Notes: generated from the sequence alone by a model not told the origin. 64,000 bases of DNA from Brevibacterium antiquum CNRZ 918 (GCF_900169145.1 NZ_FXZD01000003.1:248001-312000); one strand, 5' to 3'; positions 46,811 to 55,929 are shown, counted from the stretch's first letter. Numbers and translations: made by a program.

Positions 46811-46839
46811 TAGTCATTGACGGCTCGATTGCCTATACT
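46811..46839 (+). promoter_or_regulatory. promoter for a leaderless transcript
   Basis: TAGTCA (46811-46816), a 17-bp spacer and TATACT (46834-46839), a near-consensus -10. ATG 46846 is 6 bases downstream with no Shine-Dalgarno, predicting initiation at or beside the start codon. Confidence 0.55.
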
Positions 46840-46845
46840 TCTCCC

Positions 46846-47391
46846 ATGGCGACCAAGGCAGTGAATGTGCAGGCGATCGAGAACGCCCTCGGAGAACCCT
46901 GGGCGACAACCCGAGCTCGCCTCGAGGTAGCTGGAGGGTCATCGGCGAGTCATAAGGAACTCGCTGATGCCCTCTATCCGCAGTTCGACGGCGTCGTTGA
47001 GAAACATGGCTGGTGGGTCCAAGGTGCGGTCGTCGCCTATGAGCAGGAGATCGGCCGACGTGTGCCCGGCCAGCGTGCCGACGGCACCTTCGATGTCGCG
47101 GTCTCTCGCACCGTGAACGGCGACCGTGATGACGTCATCACTCGGTTTGCGTTCCTCGTCGACCAAGGTCCGCTGGCTGGTGTAGCCATCGACGGTGAGC
47201 CTCGCACATCGAAGACGGACAAGCGCTCATTCTGGCGGGCGAACCTTGAAGACGGAACCCGATTCGAAGCGGCCGCCGAACCGAAATCCGAGGGCAGAAC
47301 GCGTCTCGTGCTCACCATTTCCGAACTGCCCAGCGCCGAGGCGCTCGAAGATCGGCGCACTCACCTGAAGGAGCTCCTCAGTCAATTGTGA
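46846..47391 (+). CDS. DUF4287-like domain protein
   Basis: A 181-residue cytosolic protein. The N-terminal 75 residues, with KELADALYPQF and HGWWVQGAVVAYEQEIG, resemble DUF4287-type helical domains. The rest (about 80-175) is a beta-rich module (FDVAVSRTVNG, SFWRANLEDGTRFEAAAEPK, RLVLTISELPSAEALED) like an SRPBCC/AHSA1-type fold. I am not sure of either assignment, and no function is known. It converges with the ykoC gene (38 bases between stops). Confidence 0.65.
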   Translation: MATKAVNVQAIENALGEPWATTRARLEVAGGSSASHKELADALYPQFDGVVEKHGWWVQGAVVAYEQEIGRRVPGQRADGTFDVAVSRTVNGDRDDVITRFAFLVDQGPLAGVAIDGEPRTSKTDKRSFWRANLEDGTRFEAAAEPKSEGRTRLVLTISELPSAEALEDRRTHLKELLSQL

Positions 47392-47429
47392 CGGGTTCGC
47401 AGCTGCCCGGGGCTTGCCATCCCAGGGAC

Positions 47430-48275
47430 TCAGCCGGCGATGATCGGATTCCACGTCCCCAGCGCATGTGCGGCCACGATCGCGAGCGCACAGACTCCGA
47501 GCGACACCGCCACGGCCACCCCATCCCCGGCACCGAAGACCGACTGCCTGCGCCAGGTCCGCCCGGGCCTGCCGAACGCGCGGCCCTCCATCGCCATCGC
47601 CAAGGTCGTGCCTCGTCGAATCGACTGCACCAGCAGCACGAAGATGCCGGCGAAGAGGCTTCTCGTCCGTCGCGCGATCGAACCCCCGGCAACACCTCTG
47701 GCCCGCCTGGCCATCGACAGTGTCTGCCACTCGATAACAAGCAGGCCCAGGAGCCGACTGGCGGCTAGAACCGAGACGACAACGACCTCGGGCAGGCGCA
47801 GATGTTGGATCAGCGCATCAGAGAGGTCCCTGGGATCGATCGTCGATGCGAGCACGATCAGCGGAATCGCCAGCGCCAGAGTCCGGACGAAGATCGCTGC
47901 CGCGGCATCAAGGGATCCCGCTGTCATCAGAATCGGGCCGAGATCGACGAGCACAGCACCGGACTTCTCCGCCAAGATCGCTGTGCCCCAGGCTGCCAAC
48001 AATGCTCCCAGCGGCAGAAACCACAGCCGTTTGAGTGCGGCGATCATGTCGAGCCCAGTGGCTGGCAGGCCGATCAGGGTGAACCCGAGGACCACACCGG
48101 CCGAGACGAGGTCGATACTCAGCAGGGCACCGACCATGAGGATGAGCGCCACAGCGATCTTCGTCAGCGGATTGCACCTGACCAAGGGAGTGGAGCGCAC
48201 CACAGGAATGAGCTGACCGGGATCCTGAACCTCCACCTTCGCGGGAGCATTCGTCAGATCACTCAACTCGCTCAC
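47430..48275 (-). CDS. ykoC: ECF transporter transmembrane component (EcfT/YkoC type)
   Basis: A 281-residue membrane protein with five to six helices, the T component that couples ATP hydrolysis to the S component. The coupling-helix signatures ASRLLGLLVIEWQTLSMARRARG and IRRGTTLAMAMEGRAFG (Ala-Arg-Gly type) are present. It overlaps the ATPase gene by 17 bases. Its operon under a TPP riboswitch identifies it as the YkoC-type subunit of a thiamine or hydroxymethylpyrimidine importer. Confidence 0.9.
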   Translation of the reverse strand: MSELSDLTNAPAKVEVQDPGQLIPVVRSTPLVRCNPLTKIAVALILMVGALLSIDLVSAGVVLGFTLIGLPATGLDMIAALKRLWFLPLGALLAAWGTAILAEKSGAVLVDLGPILMTAGSLDAAAAIFVRTLALAIPLIVLASTIDPRDLSDALIQHLRLPEVVVVSVLAASRLLGLLVIEWQTLSMARRARGVAGGSIARRTRSLFAGIFVLLVQSIRRGTTLAMAMEGRAFGRPGRTWRRQSVFGAGDGVAVAVSLGVCALAIVAAHALGTWNPIIAG

Positions 48276-49821
48276 TCCTCGACAGCCGATCGGAGGCGGC
48301 CTCGGAAAGAGTTGCGGGCGAGGCGTTGGCAGCTGGTTGCCCCAGTTCTATCCGCCTGGCGCCGATCGCATCGAGGAATGAATGATCGTGGCTGACAGCC
48401 ACGACGGAACTGCCGCGGGCAAGCACATCGAGGAACAGCTCGACCAACCCCGCCCACGTCAGAGCGTCCTGCCCGAACGTCGGTTCGTCAACGATGAGGA
48501 CCCTGGGCCGCGGGGCCATCATCGCAGCGACCGAGAGCCTGCGCTTCTCACCCCCGGACAGACCCTGCGGATGTGCCTCGGCTATCGTCTCCAGACCCAG
48601 TACATGCAGCAGCTCTTCGACACGCTCGTCGACATCGGAACTCGACCATCCGGCCAGTCGCGGCCCCAGCGCCAGTTCCTCGGCGACACTCGAGGTCAGG
48701 AACTGATGTTCCGGCTCCTGGAACACCATCCCGATCCGCGGGGCCAGAAACGCCGAGGGCCAGCGGAATGGCCGAGCCTGCTTCGCCCCCGATCGCAGGG
48801 ACCCGAAGGCATTGACCTCACCGTCGAATTCGGAGATCAGACCGGCAAGCGTCAGCGCCGTCGTCGACTTTCCCGCCCCATTGTCCCCGATGATGCCCAG
48901 GGCCTCACCGGCGCGGACATCGAAGTCGATGTCCGTTGCCGCCGCAACCTTCGCCCGCGGACGAGCGACGCCGAGGCGATGCGTCCTCAGAAGCACCTCT
49001 CCGGTGGAGCCAGGAGCCGGATTCGGCGTGGCTCGTGTGGCCCGATTCCCAGCCATCGGTTCGCGATTCGCGACAGCCTCCGGGTCTTCGGGGACCCAGA
49101 TGCCGCACTCGCGGAGTTCCCCGGCGATCTGCGGATCACCGAAGACCTGCCTCGGCGGGCCCTGGGTGATGAGTCCCTGGCGGCCGAGCACAACGACGGT
49201 GTCCACGTGATCGAGCCACAGGCCGACTCGATGTTCGACGATGACCATCGTCGCCGAGGTTGCCGCCTGGGTCTCGAGGATGGCATCGCGAACGGCCCCG
49301 GCAGAGTCGGGATCGATGTTTGCCGTCGGTTCGTCGAGGACGATGATCTCAGGTCTCATCGCGTGGATGCCGGCGAGGGCCAGACGCTGCTTCTGGCCGC
49401 CAGACAGTGCCGCAGTGGGATGTGATTGGGGGAGGGCGAGGCCCATCCTCGCCAGCGATGAGGCGATCCGGGCCTCGATCTCCTCGGCGGGCAGACCCAG
49501 GTTCTCCATGCCGAAGGCGACATCGTCGCCGACGCGGGAGAAGATCACCTGCGAATCGGGATCCTGCAGGACCAGCCCGGTCTCACCTCGGCGAGGGTCG
49601 GGTGGACAGTCGCCGATGAGGAGCTCACCGGTCGCCGTACCGGACTCGGAAGGCACGACACCGGCGATGGCGTGGAGCAGGGTGGACTTGCCTGCCCCGG
49701 ACGGGCCGAGCAGGAGGACCTTCTCACCTGCGGCGATGTGCAGGTTGATGGGACCGACGGCAGGTTCGTCACGATCGGCGTGTTGCCATGAGAACCCGCG
49801 GGCGGTGATCGGCAGAGCCAT
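48259..49821 (-). CDS. ykoD: fused double ATPase of the ECF thiamine-precursor transporter (YkoD type)
   Basis: A 520-residue protein holding both ECF nucleotide-binding domains. Domain 1 (about 1-230): Walker A GPSGAGKS, signature LSGGQKQR, Walker B IIVLDEPTANID. Domain 2 (about 280-510): GDNGAGKS, LSGGEKRRLS, VLIVDEPTFGQD. The fusion of two ATPases is the YkoD pattern. ATG 49821 overlaps the ykoE stop; the open frame runs on upstream but without similarity. It drives import of thiamine or HMP with YkoE and YkoC. Confidence 0.93.
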   Translation of the reverse strand: MALPITARGFSWQHADRDEPAVGPINLHIAAGEKVLLLGPSGAGKSTLLHAIAGVVPSESGTATGELLIGDCPPDPRRGETGLVLQDPDSQVIFSRVGDDVAFGMENLGLPAEEIEARIASSLARMGLALPQSHPTAALSGGQKQRLALAGIHAMRPEIIVLDEPTANIDPDSAGAVRDAILETQAATSATMVIVEHRVGLWLDHVDTVVVLGRQGLITQGPPRQVFGDPQIAGELRECGIWVPEDPEAVANREPMAGNRATRATPNPAPGSTGEVLLRTHRLGVARPRAKVAAATDIDFDVRAGEALGIIGDNGAGKSTTALTLAGLISEFDGEVNAFGSLRSGAKQARPFRWPSAFLAPRIGMVFQEPEHQFLTSSVAEELALGPRLAGWSSSDVDERVEELLHVLGLETIAEAHPQGLSGGEKRRLSVAAMMAPRPRVLIVDEPTFGQDALTWAGLVELFLDVLARGSSVVAVSHDHSFLDAIGARRIELGQPAANASPATLSEAASDRLSRSERVE

Positions 49822-50450
49822 CAGCGCATGCGGCCGGAGGCGAAGGAGCTCAGCGCACCGGTCTTCGCGATCGCACGGTAGGCGAACCAGGCTCCGATGC
49901 CGGAGATGACGATGCCGGAGATGATGGCGCACACCGCATAGGCGGCTTGGAAGCCCAGCTGCCATTCGGCGTTGTACATGATGTTCTCGCTCACAGACAT
50001 GAATGCTGCGGCCAGCAGTCCGGACAGGCTCGTGACCCACAGACTGAATTTTCGATAGCCGAAGGCGGCGAAGATGAGTTCGGCGCCGAGACCCTGGATG
50101 AACCCGGAGAGCAGAACTGTGGCGCCGAAGTGGGAGCCGAGGACGGCCTCGACGATGGCGGCGATCATCTCGCATAGCAGTGCGGCACCGGGTTTGCGGA
50201 TGATGATCGCAGCCAACGGTCCCGCGAGGACCCACAGGCCGGCAATGAGGCCGATCGATGGGGGGAAGGCTTGGAACCCGAGTTCGAGGACCTTCCAGCT
50301 CAGGGCCAGGACCCAGAAGATGAGTCCGACGGAGATTCCGAGCACGGCGGTGACGACGTAGTCGACGACCTTCCACTGCTTCGTCACGGGGACGTGGGAA
50401 TACTTCGGCTTGAATCCGGTGGTGGTATCCGGCGCGGTCGTTTTTGGCAT
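49821..50450 (-). CDS. ykoE: ECF transporter S component, YkoE family (thiamine/HMP)
   Basis: A 209-residue, six-helix substrate-binding subunit. PSIGLIAGLWVLAGPLAAII, RKPGAALLCEMIAAIVEAVLG and LSGFIQGLGAELIFAAFGYR are characteristic of YkoE. A TPP riboswitch directly upstream on the same strand strongly supports thiamine or its pyrimidine precursor as substrate. ATG 50450 is preceded by GAGGAGG, which is sequestered in a hairpin (50455-50473). First gene of ykoEDC; the regulatory gene ykoF seen in Bacillus is absent. Confidence 0.92.
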   Translation of the reverse strand: MPKTTAPDTTTGFKPKYSHVPVTKQWKVVDYVVTAVLGISVGLIFWVLALSWKVLELGFQAFPPSIGLIAGLWVLAGPLAAIIIRKPGAALLCEMIAAIVEAVLGSHFGATVLLSGFIQGLGAELIFAAFGYRKFSLWVTSLSGLLAAAFMSVSENIMYNAEWQLGFQAAYAVCAIISGIVISGIGAWFAYRAIAKTGALSSFASGRMR

Positions 50451-50454
50451 TGTG

Positions 50455-50473
50455 CCTCCTCAGATCAAGGAGG
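50455..50473 (-). promoter_or_regulatory. Shine-Dalgarno-sequestering hairpin (riboswitch expression platform)
   Basis: Plus-strand CCTCCT (50455-50460) pairs with AGGAGG (50468-50473) around a 7-base loop. In the minus-strand mRNA this hides the ykoE ribosome site, and it lies 13 bases 3' of the aptamer. Translational switching is the likely mechanism. Confidence 0.75.
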
Positions 50474-50486
50474 GGTAGAAGAGTCT

Positions 50487-50576
50487 CGACTTCCTTCGGC
50501 GGTGCTAACCACATCAGGTTCGAGGGTCTGCAGCTTCATCTGCACTCTCAGCGCCTTAGTCGGCGCTCCCCTGTCG
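50487..50576 (-). ncRNA. TPP riboswitch (THI element)
   Basis: Read on the minus strand, the aptamer has GGGGAGC at its 5' side, the invariant CUGAGAG (plus 50545-50551), then ACCCTCGAACCTGATGTGG (within plus 50507-50527), TTAGCACC and a closing GAAGGAA. The terminal P1 helix pairs CGAC (50573-50576) with GTCG (50487-50490). It binds thiamine pyrophosphate and represses ykoEDC. Confidence 0.96.
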
Positions 50577-50609
50577 TGGCACCCACTGTACAGCAGTCCA
50601 CGACAGGGG
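50568..50609 (-). terminator. uspA terminator sharing one arm with the TPP aptamer
   Basis: A perfect 12-bp inverted repeat (50568-50579 with 50598-50609) with an 18-base loop, 8 bases past the uspA stop. On the minus strand its 3' arm contains the CGACAGGGG that forms the 5' side of the riboswitch. TACAGT in the loop (minus strand) could be a -10 for an internal ykoE promoter. Confidence 0.75.
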
Positions 50610-50616
50610 CGTCGGC

Positions 50617-51525
50617 TCAGCTCGGGACGACCATGATCGGTCCGTCCGCACGGTGGAGGACTCCACGTGAGACGGACCCGAGAAGAGCACTGCTGACGGG
50701 ACCACGTCCGCGGGAGCCGAGGACGGTCAGCTGCGCAGTCTTCGTGGCTTCGACGAGAATCTCGGTCGGATCTCCGATCGGCACCTCGGCGCGCACCTGC
50801 ATATCCGGAAACTGCTGAGTCACGGCAGCGACCTCTGCCTCGAGGGCTGCTTCGAGCTGTTTCTGCCTCCGACCGGAGGCCTCGGCGCTCAGCTCCAGCT
50901 CGGGGTACCAGTAGAGCCATTCGTTGCCAGCCGGGAGGACGGAGACGATATCGAGTGCGGCTCTTCGTGAGCTGGCCACCTCGGCGGCGGTGAACATGGT
51001 CAACCGTCCGGCATCCGAGCCGTCGACGGCCACGACAACAGGGGCCTCGGCCGTTTCCGAGGGGCGGGGCGCGACCACAACCGTCGGGCAGTGGGAGTGT
51101 GCGGGCAGTGCTGTGGACACCGAGCCGAGAATTCGGCCGATGAAACCGCCACGGCCCCTCGCTCCCACGACCACTGTCCGTGCGTGGGCGCTCAGATCCT
51201 TCAGAACTCCGGCCGCGTCGCCCCGCTCGGCGCGGTAGACGACCTTGCCGCTGTGGTCTCGCAGGAGTCCGGCCGCCTCACCGAGGAGTGACTCGACCGC
51301 TCGGAGTGAGGCTTTCTCCTCGTTCTCCTTCGGCATTGATGCGAGGTTCGGATAGAGCATCGCAGGAACGGTATAGGCGGCGACGACAGTGAGGACGGCG
51401 TTGCGGCGAGTGGCCTCGGCTGCTCCGTATTCGAGGGCGCGCGCGGCGAGTTCGGAGCCGTCGTAGCCGACGAGGATCCCGAGGTCCGTCGATGTCTGGT
51501 CAGCGGTGGGGTTCTCGGCAGTCAT
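50617..51525 (-). CDS. universal stress protein with two USP domains
   Basis: A 302-residue tandem UspA protein. Domain 1 (about 10-155) has ILVGYDGSELAARALEYG and the ATP-binding VVVGARGRGGFIGRILGSVS. Domain 2 (about 160-300) has VVVAVDGSDAGRL and LTVLGSRGRGPVSSALLGSVS. Both keep the G-x2-G-x9-GS-type nucleotide loop, so ATP binding is expected. ATG 51525 has GGGAGGT 6-7 bases upstream; an in-frame start 10 codons earlier is less likely. It precedes the riboswitch-controlled ykoEDC operon but is separated by a terminator. Confidence 0.93.
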   Translation of the reverse strand: MTAENPTADQTSTDLGILVGYDGSELAARALEYGAAEATRRNAVLTVVAAYTVPAMLYPNLASMPKENEEKASLRAVESLLGEAAGLLRDHSGKVVYRAERGDAAGVLKDLSAHARTVVVGARGRGGFIGRILGSVSTALPAHSHCPTVVVAPRPSETAEAPVVVAVDGSDAGRLTMFTAAEVASSRRAALDIVSVLPAGNEWLYWYPELELSAEASGRRQKQLEAALEAEVAAVTQQFPDMQVRAEVPIGDPTEILVEATKTAQLTVLGSRGRGPVSSALLGSVSRGVLHRADGPIMVVPS

Positions 51526-51641
51526 GGCAGACCTCCCAATGGGGGCCGAAGGCACCCGGACGACGACGGTGGCCCCATCATCAGAACCGTCCCCGTGCGA
51601 CTCAGTCTACCAAAGCAATTCTACGGAGCGTAGAAGAACCT

Positions 51642-52181
51642 TCAGATCGCGAAGCCCATGTGGGCCAGTGCATACCTGAGTATGTGTTCCTGACCGTGGC
51701 ACAGTTCGTTGACGATATCGGCGCGCAGCGTCTCCTCCGGTGTCAGCCAATCGAGGCTCAGTGCGTCGGCGCGGGGAGTGCATTCACCACGGACCTCGAG
51801 GATGAAGCACATAGAGATCGCATGCTGGCGCGGGTCATGGAGCAGAGAAGAGCCTTCGGTGGGAAAGTACTCGGCGATGTGGAACGGTGCGATCGCAGGC
51901 GGGATCACCGGCAGCGCCATCGGTCCGAGGTCATTCTCCGCGTGACGCATCAGCGCTGAGCGGATGCTCTCATGGAAGCGGATCCGACCGCCGACGACCT
52001 CTCGGCCCAGTGTCCCGTCGTCCAGACTGCGCAGCAGCAGGCCGATCCGCTCGACGTTTCCCGATTCGCCCACACGCACGGGAATCGCATTGACATAGGG
52101 GATAGGCAGTCGCCGTCGCAGCTGAGCGAACTCGGCATCATCGAACCAGTTTTCATCGAAGTCCAGAGCAGTGCGCGTCAT
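51642..52181 (-). CDS. NUDIX/DUF4916-like protein
   Basis: A 179-residue protein resembling actinobacterial DUF4916/NUDIX-fold proteins. The visible core is YVNAIPVRVGESGNVERIGLLL, GREVVGGRIRFHESIRSALMRH, and a later SMCFILEVRGECTPRADAL and DWLTPEETLRADIV. The canonical Nudix box GX5EX7REUXEEXGU is degenerate: GGRIRFHESIRSALMRHAEND keeps only part of it, so pyrophosphohydrolase activity is doubtful. It is divergent from prpD across about 200 bases. Confidence 0.7.
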   Translation of the reverse strand: MTRTALDFDENWFDDAEFAQLRRRLPIPYVNAIPVRVGESGNVERIGLLLRSLDDGTLGREVVGGRIRFHESIRSALMRHAENDLGPMALPVIPPAIAPFHIAEYFPTEGSSLLHDPRQHAISMCFILEVRGECTPRADALSLDWLTPEETLRADIVNELCHGQEHILRYALAHMGFAI

Positions 52182-52268
52182 GGCTCAATTGTGACACAGT
52201 TCACCGATGTGCTCGAGGGGCTCTTTGGATGAGACCGGGTGGTGGGAACTCGGTGCGGTCGGGTAAAG

Positions 52269-52286
52269 TATCTTGATGTCGAGATA
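52269..52286. promoter_or_regulatory. 18-bp near-palindrome upstream of prpD
   Basis: TATCTTGA-TG-TCGAGATA has 8-base half-sites with a single mismatch. It is about 17 bases upstream of the predicted -35 of the prp promoter. The form suits a dimeric repressor or activator (MarR/TetR-like); no regulator gene is adjacent. Confidence 0.5.
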
Positions 52287-52302
52287 AAATTCTGGCCAGA
52301 CC

Positions 52303-52330
52303 GTGACAGCGACGTGACGTAGCCTACAGT
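52303..52330 (+). promoter_or_regulatory. prpDBC promoter candidate
   Basis: GTGACA (52303-52308), a 16-bp spacer and TACAGT (52325-52330), about 54 bases before the prpD ATG, which has its own AAGGGG site. Confidence 0.5.
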
Positions 52331-52383
52331 TGTGTCAGCCACTGTCAGACCTGAACGGTCAAGGACGTTTGAAGGGGTTAACC

Positions 52384-53880
52384 ATGATCGATCATGAAGT
52401 CCGCACGCACAAGAGCTCAGAGAACCTGGCTCGCGAAGACCAACTCGCCTGGAAGATCGCCGAGGTCGCCTCAGACCCGACTCCGGTCGACTCAGAGGTC
52501 ACCGAAATGGTGATCAACCGCGTCATCGACAACGCCGCGGTGGCCGCAGCCTCGGTACGCCGCTCGGCCCCGCTGCACGCTCGTGAGCAGGCACAGACCC
52601 ACCCGTACTCACCGGGCGCAACCGTCTTCGGTCTGCCCCTGGGAGAGCACTTCTCCCCGGAATGGGCCGCCTGGGCCAACGGAGTCGCCGTTCGTGAACT
52701 CGACTTCCATGACACTTTCCTCGCCGCCGAATACTCGCACCCCGGCGACAACATCCCGCCGGTCCTCGCCGTGGCCCAGCACAAGGGCATCAGCGGCAAG
52801 GACCTCATCAACGGCATCGCCACCGGCTATGAGATCCAGGTCGACCTGGTCAAGGGAATGTGCCTGCATGAGCACAAGATCGACCACGTCGCCCACCTCG
52901 GCCCATCCGCGGCCGCCGGCATCGGCGCCATGCTCGGTCTGGACACGGAGATCACCTTCCAGGCGATCCAGCAGGCCCTGCACGTGACCACCGCGACCCG
53001 TCAGTCCCGCAAGGGCGAGATCTCGTCGTGGAAGGCACACGCCCCCGCATTCGCCGGCAAGATGGCCGTCGAGTCCGTCGACCGTGCCATGCGCGGCGAG
53101 GGTGCACCCAACCCGATCTACGAAGGTGAAGACGGCTTCATCGCCTGGATCCTCTCCGGTCCCGAGGCTCGCTACACCGTTCCTCTGCCGGGCGCAGGCG
53201 AGGCCAAGCGCGCGATCCTCGATACCTACACCAAGGAGCATTCGGCCGAGTACCAGGCGCAGGCGCTCATCGACCTCGCCCGCAAGCTCGGTGGCGAGAT
53301 CGAGGATCTGAGCAAGATCAAGCGCATCGTCATCCACACCTCGCACCACACGCACAACGTCATCGGCACCGGCGCGAACGATCCGCAGAAGATGGATCCC
53401 AAGGCCAGCCGCGAGACCCTCGACCACTCGATCATGTACATCTTCGCTGTGGCCATGGAGGACCAGGGCTGGCACCACGAACACTCCTATGCTCCCGAGC
53501 GCGCCGGACGCCCGGAGACCGTTGAGCTGTGGCACAAGATCGAGACCACCGAAGACAAGGAATGGACTCGCCGCTACCACTCCACCGATCCCAATGAGAA
53601 GGCCTTCGGCGGCCGCGTGGAGATCGAATTCGACGACGGCTCGACCCTGGTCGACGAAATCGCCGTGGCCGACGCGCACCCCTTCGGCGCACGACCCTTC
53701 GCTCGCGCGAACTACATCGAGAAGTTCAAGACTCTGTCCGAGGGCATTCTCACCGGTACCGAGCAGACTCGCTTCATCGACCTGGCCGAGAACCTCGAGA
53801 ACCTCGACGCCAAGGGTGTTGCCGAACTCAGCTTCACCGTCGACGGACTCGAGCACACCGGTTCGAAGGGTATCTTCTGA
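52384..53880 (+). CDS. prpD: 2-methylcitrate dehydratase PrpD
   Basis: Dehydrates 2-methylcitrate in propionyl-CoA breakdown. The 498-residue MmgE/PrpD-family protein has [52 protein letters not shown] and [21 protein letters not shown] 52384 follows GAAGGGG by about 8 bases. It heads prpDBC, with the stop overlapping prpB (TGATG). Its position after a palindromic operator suggests substrate-controlled expression. Confidence 0.94.
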   Translation: MIDHEVRTHKSSENLAREDQLAWKIAEVASDPTPVDSEVTEMVINRVIDNAAVAAASVRRSAPLHAREQAQTHPYSPGATVFGLPLGEHFSPEWAAWANGVAVRELDFHDTFLAAEYSHPGDNIPPVLAVAQHKGISGKDLINGIATGYEIQVDLVKGMCLHEHKIDHVAHLGPSAAAGIGAMLGLDTEITFQAIQQALHVTTATRQSRKGEISSWKAHAPAFAGKMAVESVDRAMRGEGAPNPIYEGEDGFIAWILSGPEARYTVPLPGAGEAKRAILDTYTKEHSAEYQAQALIDLARKLGGEIEDLSKIKRIVIHTSHHTHNVIGTGANDPQKMDPKASRETLDHSIMYIFAVAMEDQGWHHEHSYAPERAGRPETVELWHKIETTEDKEWTRRYHSTDPNEKAFGGRVEIEFDDGSTLVDEIAVADAHPFGARPFARANYIEKFKTLSEGILTGTEQTRFIDLAENLENLDAKGVAELSFTVDGLEHTGSKGIF

Positions 53881-54785
53881 TGTTGGGGGCAACCGCAACG
53901 CCGGCCGAACGCCGCGCGAAGTTCCGTGAGCTCCTTGCCGGGGACCAGATCGTTCAGTTCCCCGGTGCCATCAACCCGATCAATGCTCAGATCATCGAGC
54001 AGACCGGCTTCGAGGGCGTCTACATCTCCGGTGGTGCCTTCTCTGCCGCCATGGGCTTGCCCGATATCGGACTCACCACGCTCACCGAGGTGGCCGATCA
54101 TGGGCGCAACATCGCCCGGGTGACGAACCTGCCGACCTTCATCGATGCTGACACCGGCTGGGGAGAGGCCATGAACGTGGCCCGCACCATCCAGGAATTC
54201 GAAGATGCCGGAATCTCGGGAATGCACCTGGAGGATCAGGTGAACCCGAAGCGCTGCGGCCACCTCGACGGCAAAGAGGTTGTCACCACTGCTGAGATGT
54301 CCAAGCGCATCGCCGCCGCAGTCAAGGGTCGCCGGGACGAGAGCTTCGTCATCAGCGCCCGCACCGACTCCCGCGCAGGCGAAGGCCTCGATGCGGCGAT
54401 CGACCGCGCGAAGGCCTACGCAGACGCCGGGGCGGACCTGATCTTCCCCGAAGCCATGCGGAACTTGGGCGAATTCGAGAAGTTCGCCAGCAGCGTGGAT
54501 GTGCCGATTCTGGCGAACATGACAGAATTCGGAAAGAGCGAACTGTTCACGACCGAACAGTTGGCGAACGTCGGAGTCAAAGTTGTGATCTACCCGGTCA
54601 CAACTCTGCGTCTCGCCATGGGTGCGATCAAATCGGGCCTGCAGACCATTCGCGACCAGGGCACTCAGGTGGACCTGCTCGAGGGAATGCAGACCCGTGC
54701 GGACCTGTACGACACGATCGACTACGCTGCGTACAACGATTTTGACGCGGCCGTATTCAACTTTTCACAGGAGGGTCACCAGTGA
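53880..54785 (+). CDS. prpB: 2-methylisocitrate lyase PrpB
   Basis: Splits 2-methylisocitrate to pyruvate and succinate. The 301-residue isocitrate-lyase superfamily protein carries the catalytic KRCGH loop (about residue 122), DADTGWGEAMNV for metal binding and SARTDSRAGEGLD. Its small size separates it from true isocitrate lyases. It overlaps prpD upstream and prpC downstream (GTGA). Confidence 0.96.
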   Translation: MLGATATPAERRAKFRELLAGDQIVQFPGAINPINAQIIEQTGFEGVYISGGAFSAAMGLPDIGLTTLTEVADHGRNIARVTNLPTFIDADTGWGEAMNVARTIQEFEDAGISGMHLEDQVNPKRCGHLDGKEVVTTAEMSKRIAAAVKGRRDESFVISARTDSRAGEGLDAAIDRAKAYADAGADLIFPEAMRNLGEFEKFASSVDVPILANMTEFGKSELFTTEQLANVGVKVVIYPVTTLRLAMGAIKSGLQTIRDQGTQVDLLEGMQTRADLYDTIDYAAYNDFDAAVFNFSQEGHQ

Positions 54786-55903
54786 CCGAAGAAATCAAGA
54801 AGGGCCTCGCCGGCGTCGTCGTCGATACCACGGCCGTTTCGAAGGTAGTCCAGGAAACCAACTCGCTCACCTACCGCGGGTACCCCGTGCAGGAACTCGC
54901 TGCCAAGTGCAGCTCCGAGGAAGTCTCTTACCTGATCTGGAACAGCGAACTGCCGACGAAGACTCAGCTCGAGGAGTTCAAGGCCCGCGAGCGCTCGCAG
55001 CGGAACATCGACGACAAGCTCGTCCAGCTCATCCTCGACCTGCCCAAGGACTGCCACCCGATGCACGTGGTGCAGACGGCCGTGTCCTACCTCGGCGCCG
55101 TCGATCCTGAAGCAGACGTCGAAGGTGAAGAGGCCAACCTGGCCAAGGCCGAGCGCCTCTACGCGCAGCTGCCGACGATCGTGGCCATCGACCACCGTCG
55201 CCGCCACGGGCTCGCGCCCGTAGCACCGACGAAGGACCTCGACTACGCCGCGAACTTCTTCAAAATGGTCTTCGACGAGGTTCCCACCGAGGAGGTCGTG
55301 CGCTGCTTCGACATCTCGATGATCCTCTACGCAGAGCACTCGTTCAACGCCTCGACGTTCACCACCCGCGTCATCACCTCGACGACGTCTGACCTCTACT
55401 CGGCAGTCGCCGGTGGCGTCGGCGCCCTCAAGGGCCCCCTGCACGGCGGCGCCAATGAGGCCGTCATGGCGATGCTCGAAGAGGTCGGCACCGCCGACAA
55501 GGCATCGGCCTGGATCGACGATGCGCTGGCCAACAAAGCCAAGATCATGGGCTTCGGACACCGTGTCTACAAGAACGGCGACTCGCGCGTGCCGACTATG
55601 CGCAAGGCCTTCGAGAACATGGTCGCGGCCAAGGGCGCAACCGATCTGCTCGATCTCTACAACACCTTCGAATCCGTCTTCGTCGAACGCAAGGGCATCT
55701 ACCCGAACCTCGACTACCCGTCCGGTCCGGCGTACCACCTGATGGGCTTCGACACCGATCAGTTCACCCCGATCTTCGTCATGGCCCGCATCACCGGCTG
55801 GACTGCTCACATCATGGAGCAGCAGGCGTCCAACGCTCTGATCCGTCCGCTGAGCGCCTACGACGGTCACGACCAGCGCGAAGTTCCCGAAAACCGGGGC
55901 TGA
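54782..55903 (+). CDS. prpC: 2-methylcitrate synthase PrpC
   Basis: Condenses propionyl-CoA with oxaloacetate. The 373-residue citrate-synthase-fold protein has GVVVDTTAVSKV at the N-terminus, the active-site histidines in HGGANEAVM and GFGHRVYKNGDSR, and the late YPNLDYPSGPAYHLMGF. Context with prpD and prpB selects methylcitrate over citrate synthase. GTG 54782 overlaps the prpB stop. Confidence 0.95.
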   Translation: MTEEIKKGLAGVVVDTTAVSKVVQETNSLTYRGYPVQELAAKCSSEEVSYLIWNSELPTKTQLEEFKARERSQRNIDDKLVQLILDLPKDCHPMHVVQTAVSYLGAVDPEADVEGEEANLAKAERLYAQLPTIVAIDHRRRHGLAPVAPTKDLDYAANFFKMVFDEVPTEEVVRCFDISMILYAEHSFNASTFTTRVITSTTSDLYSAVAGGVGALKGPLHGGANEAVMAMLEEVGTADKASAWIDDALANKAKIMGFGHRVYKNGDSRVPTMRKAFENMVAAKGATDLLDLYNTFESVFVERKGIYPNLDYPSGPAYHLMGFDTDQFTPIFVMARITGWTAHIMEQQASNALIRPLSAYDGHDQREVPENRG

Positions 55904-55929
55904 AGCGCCACAGCTGAAAGGCTACGCAC

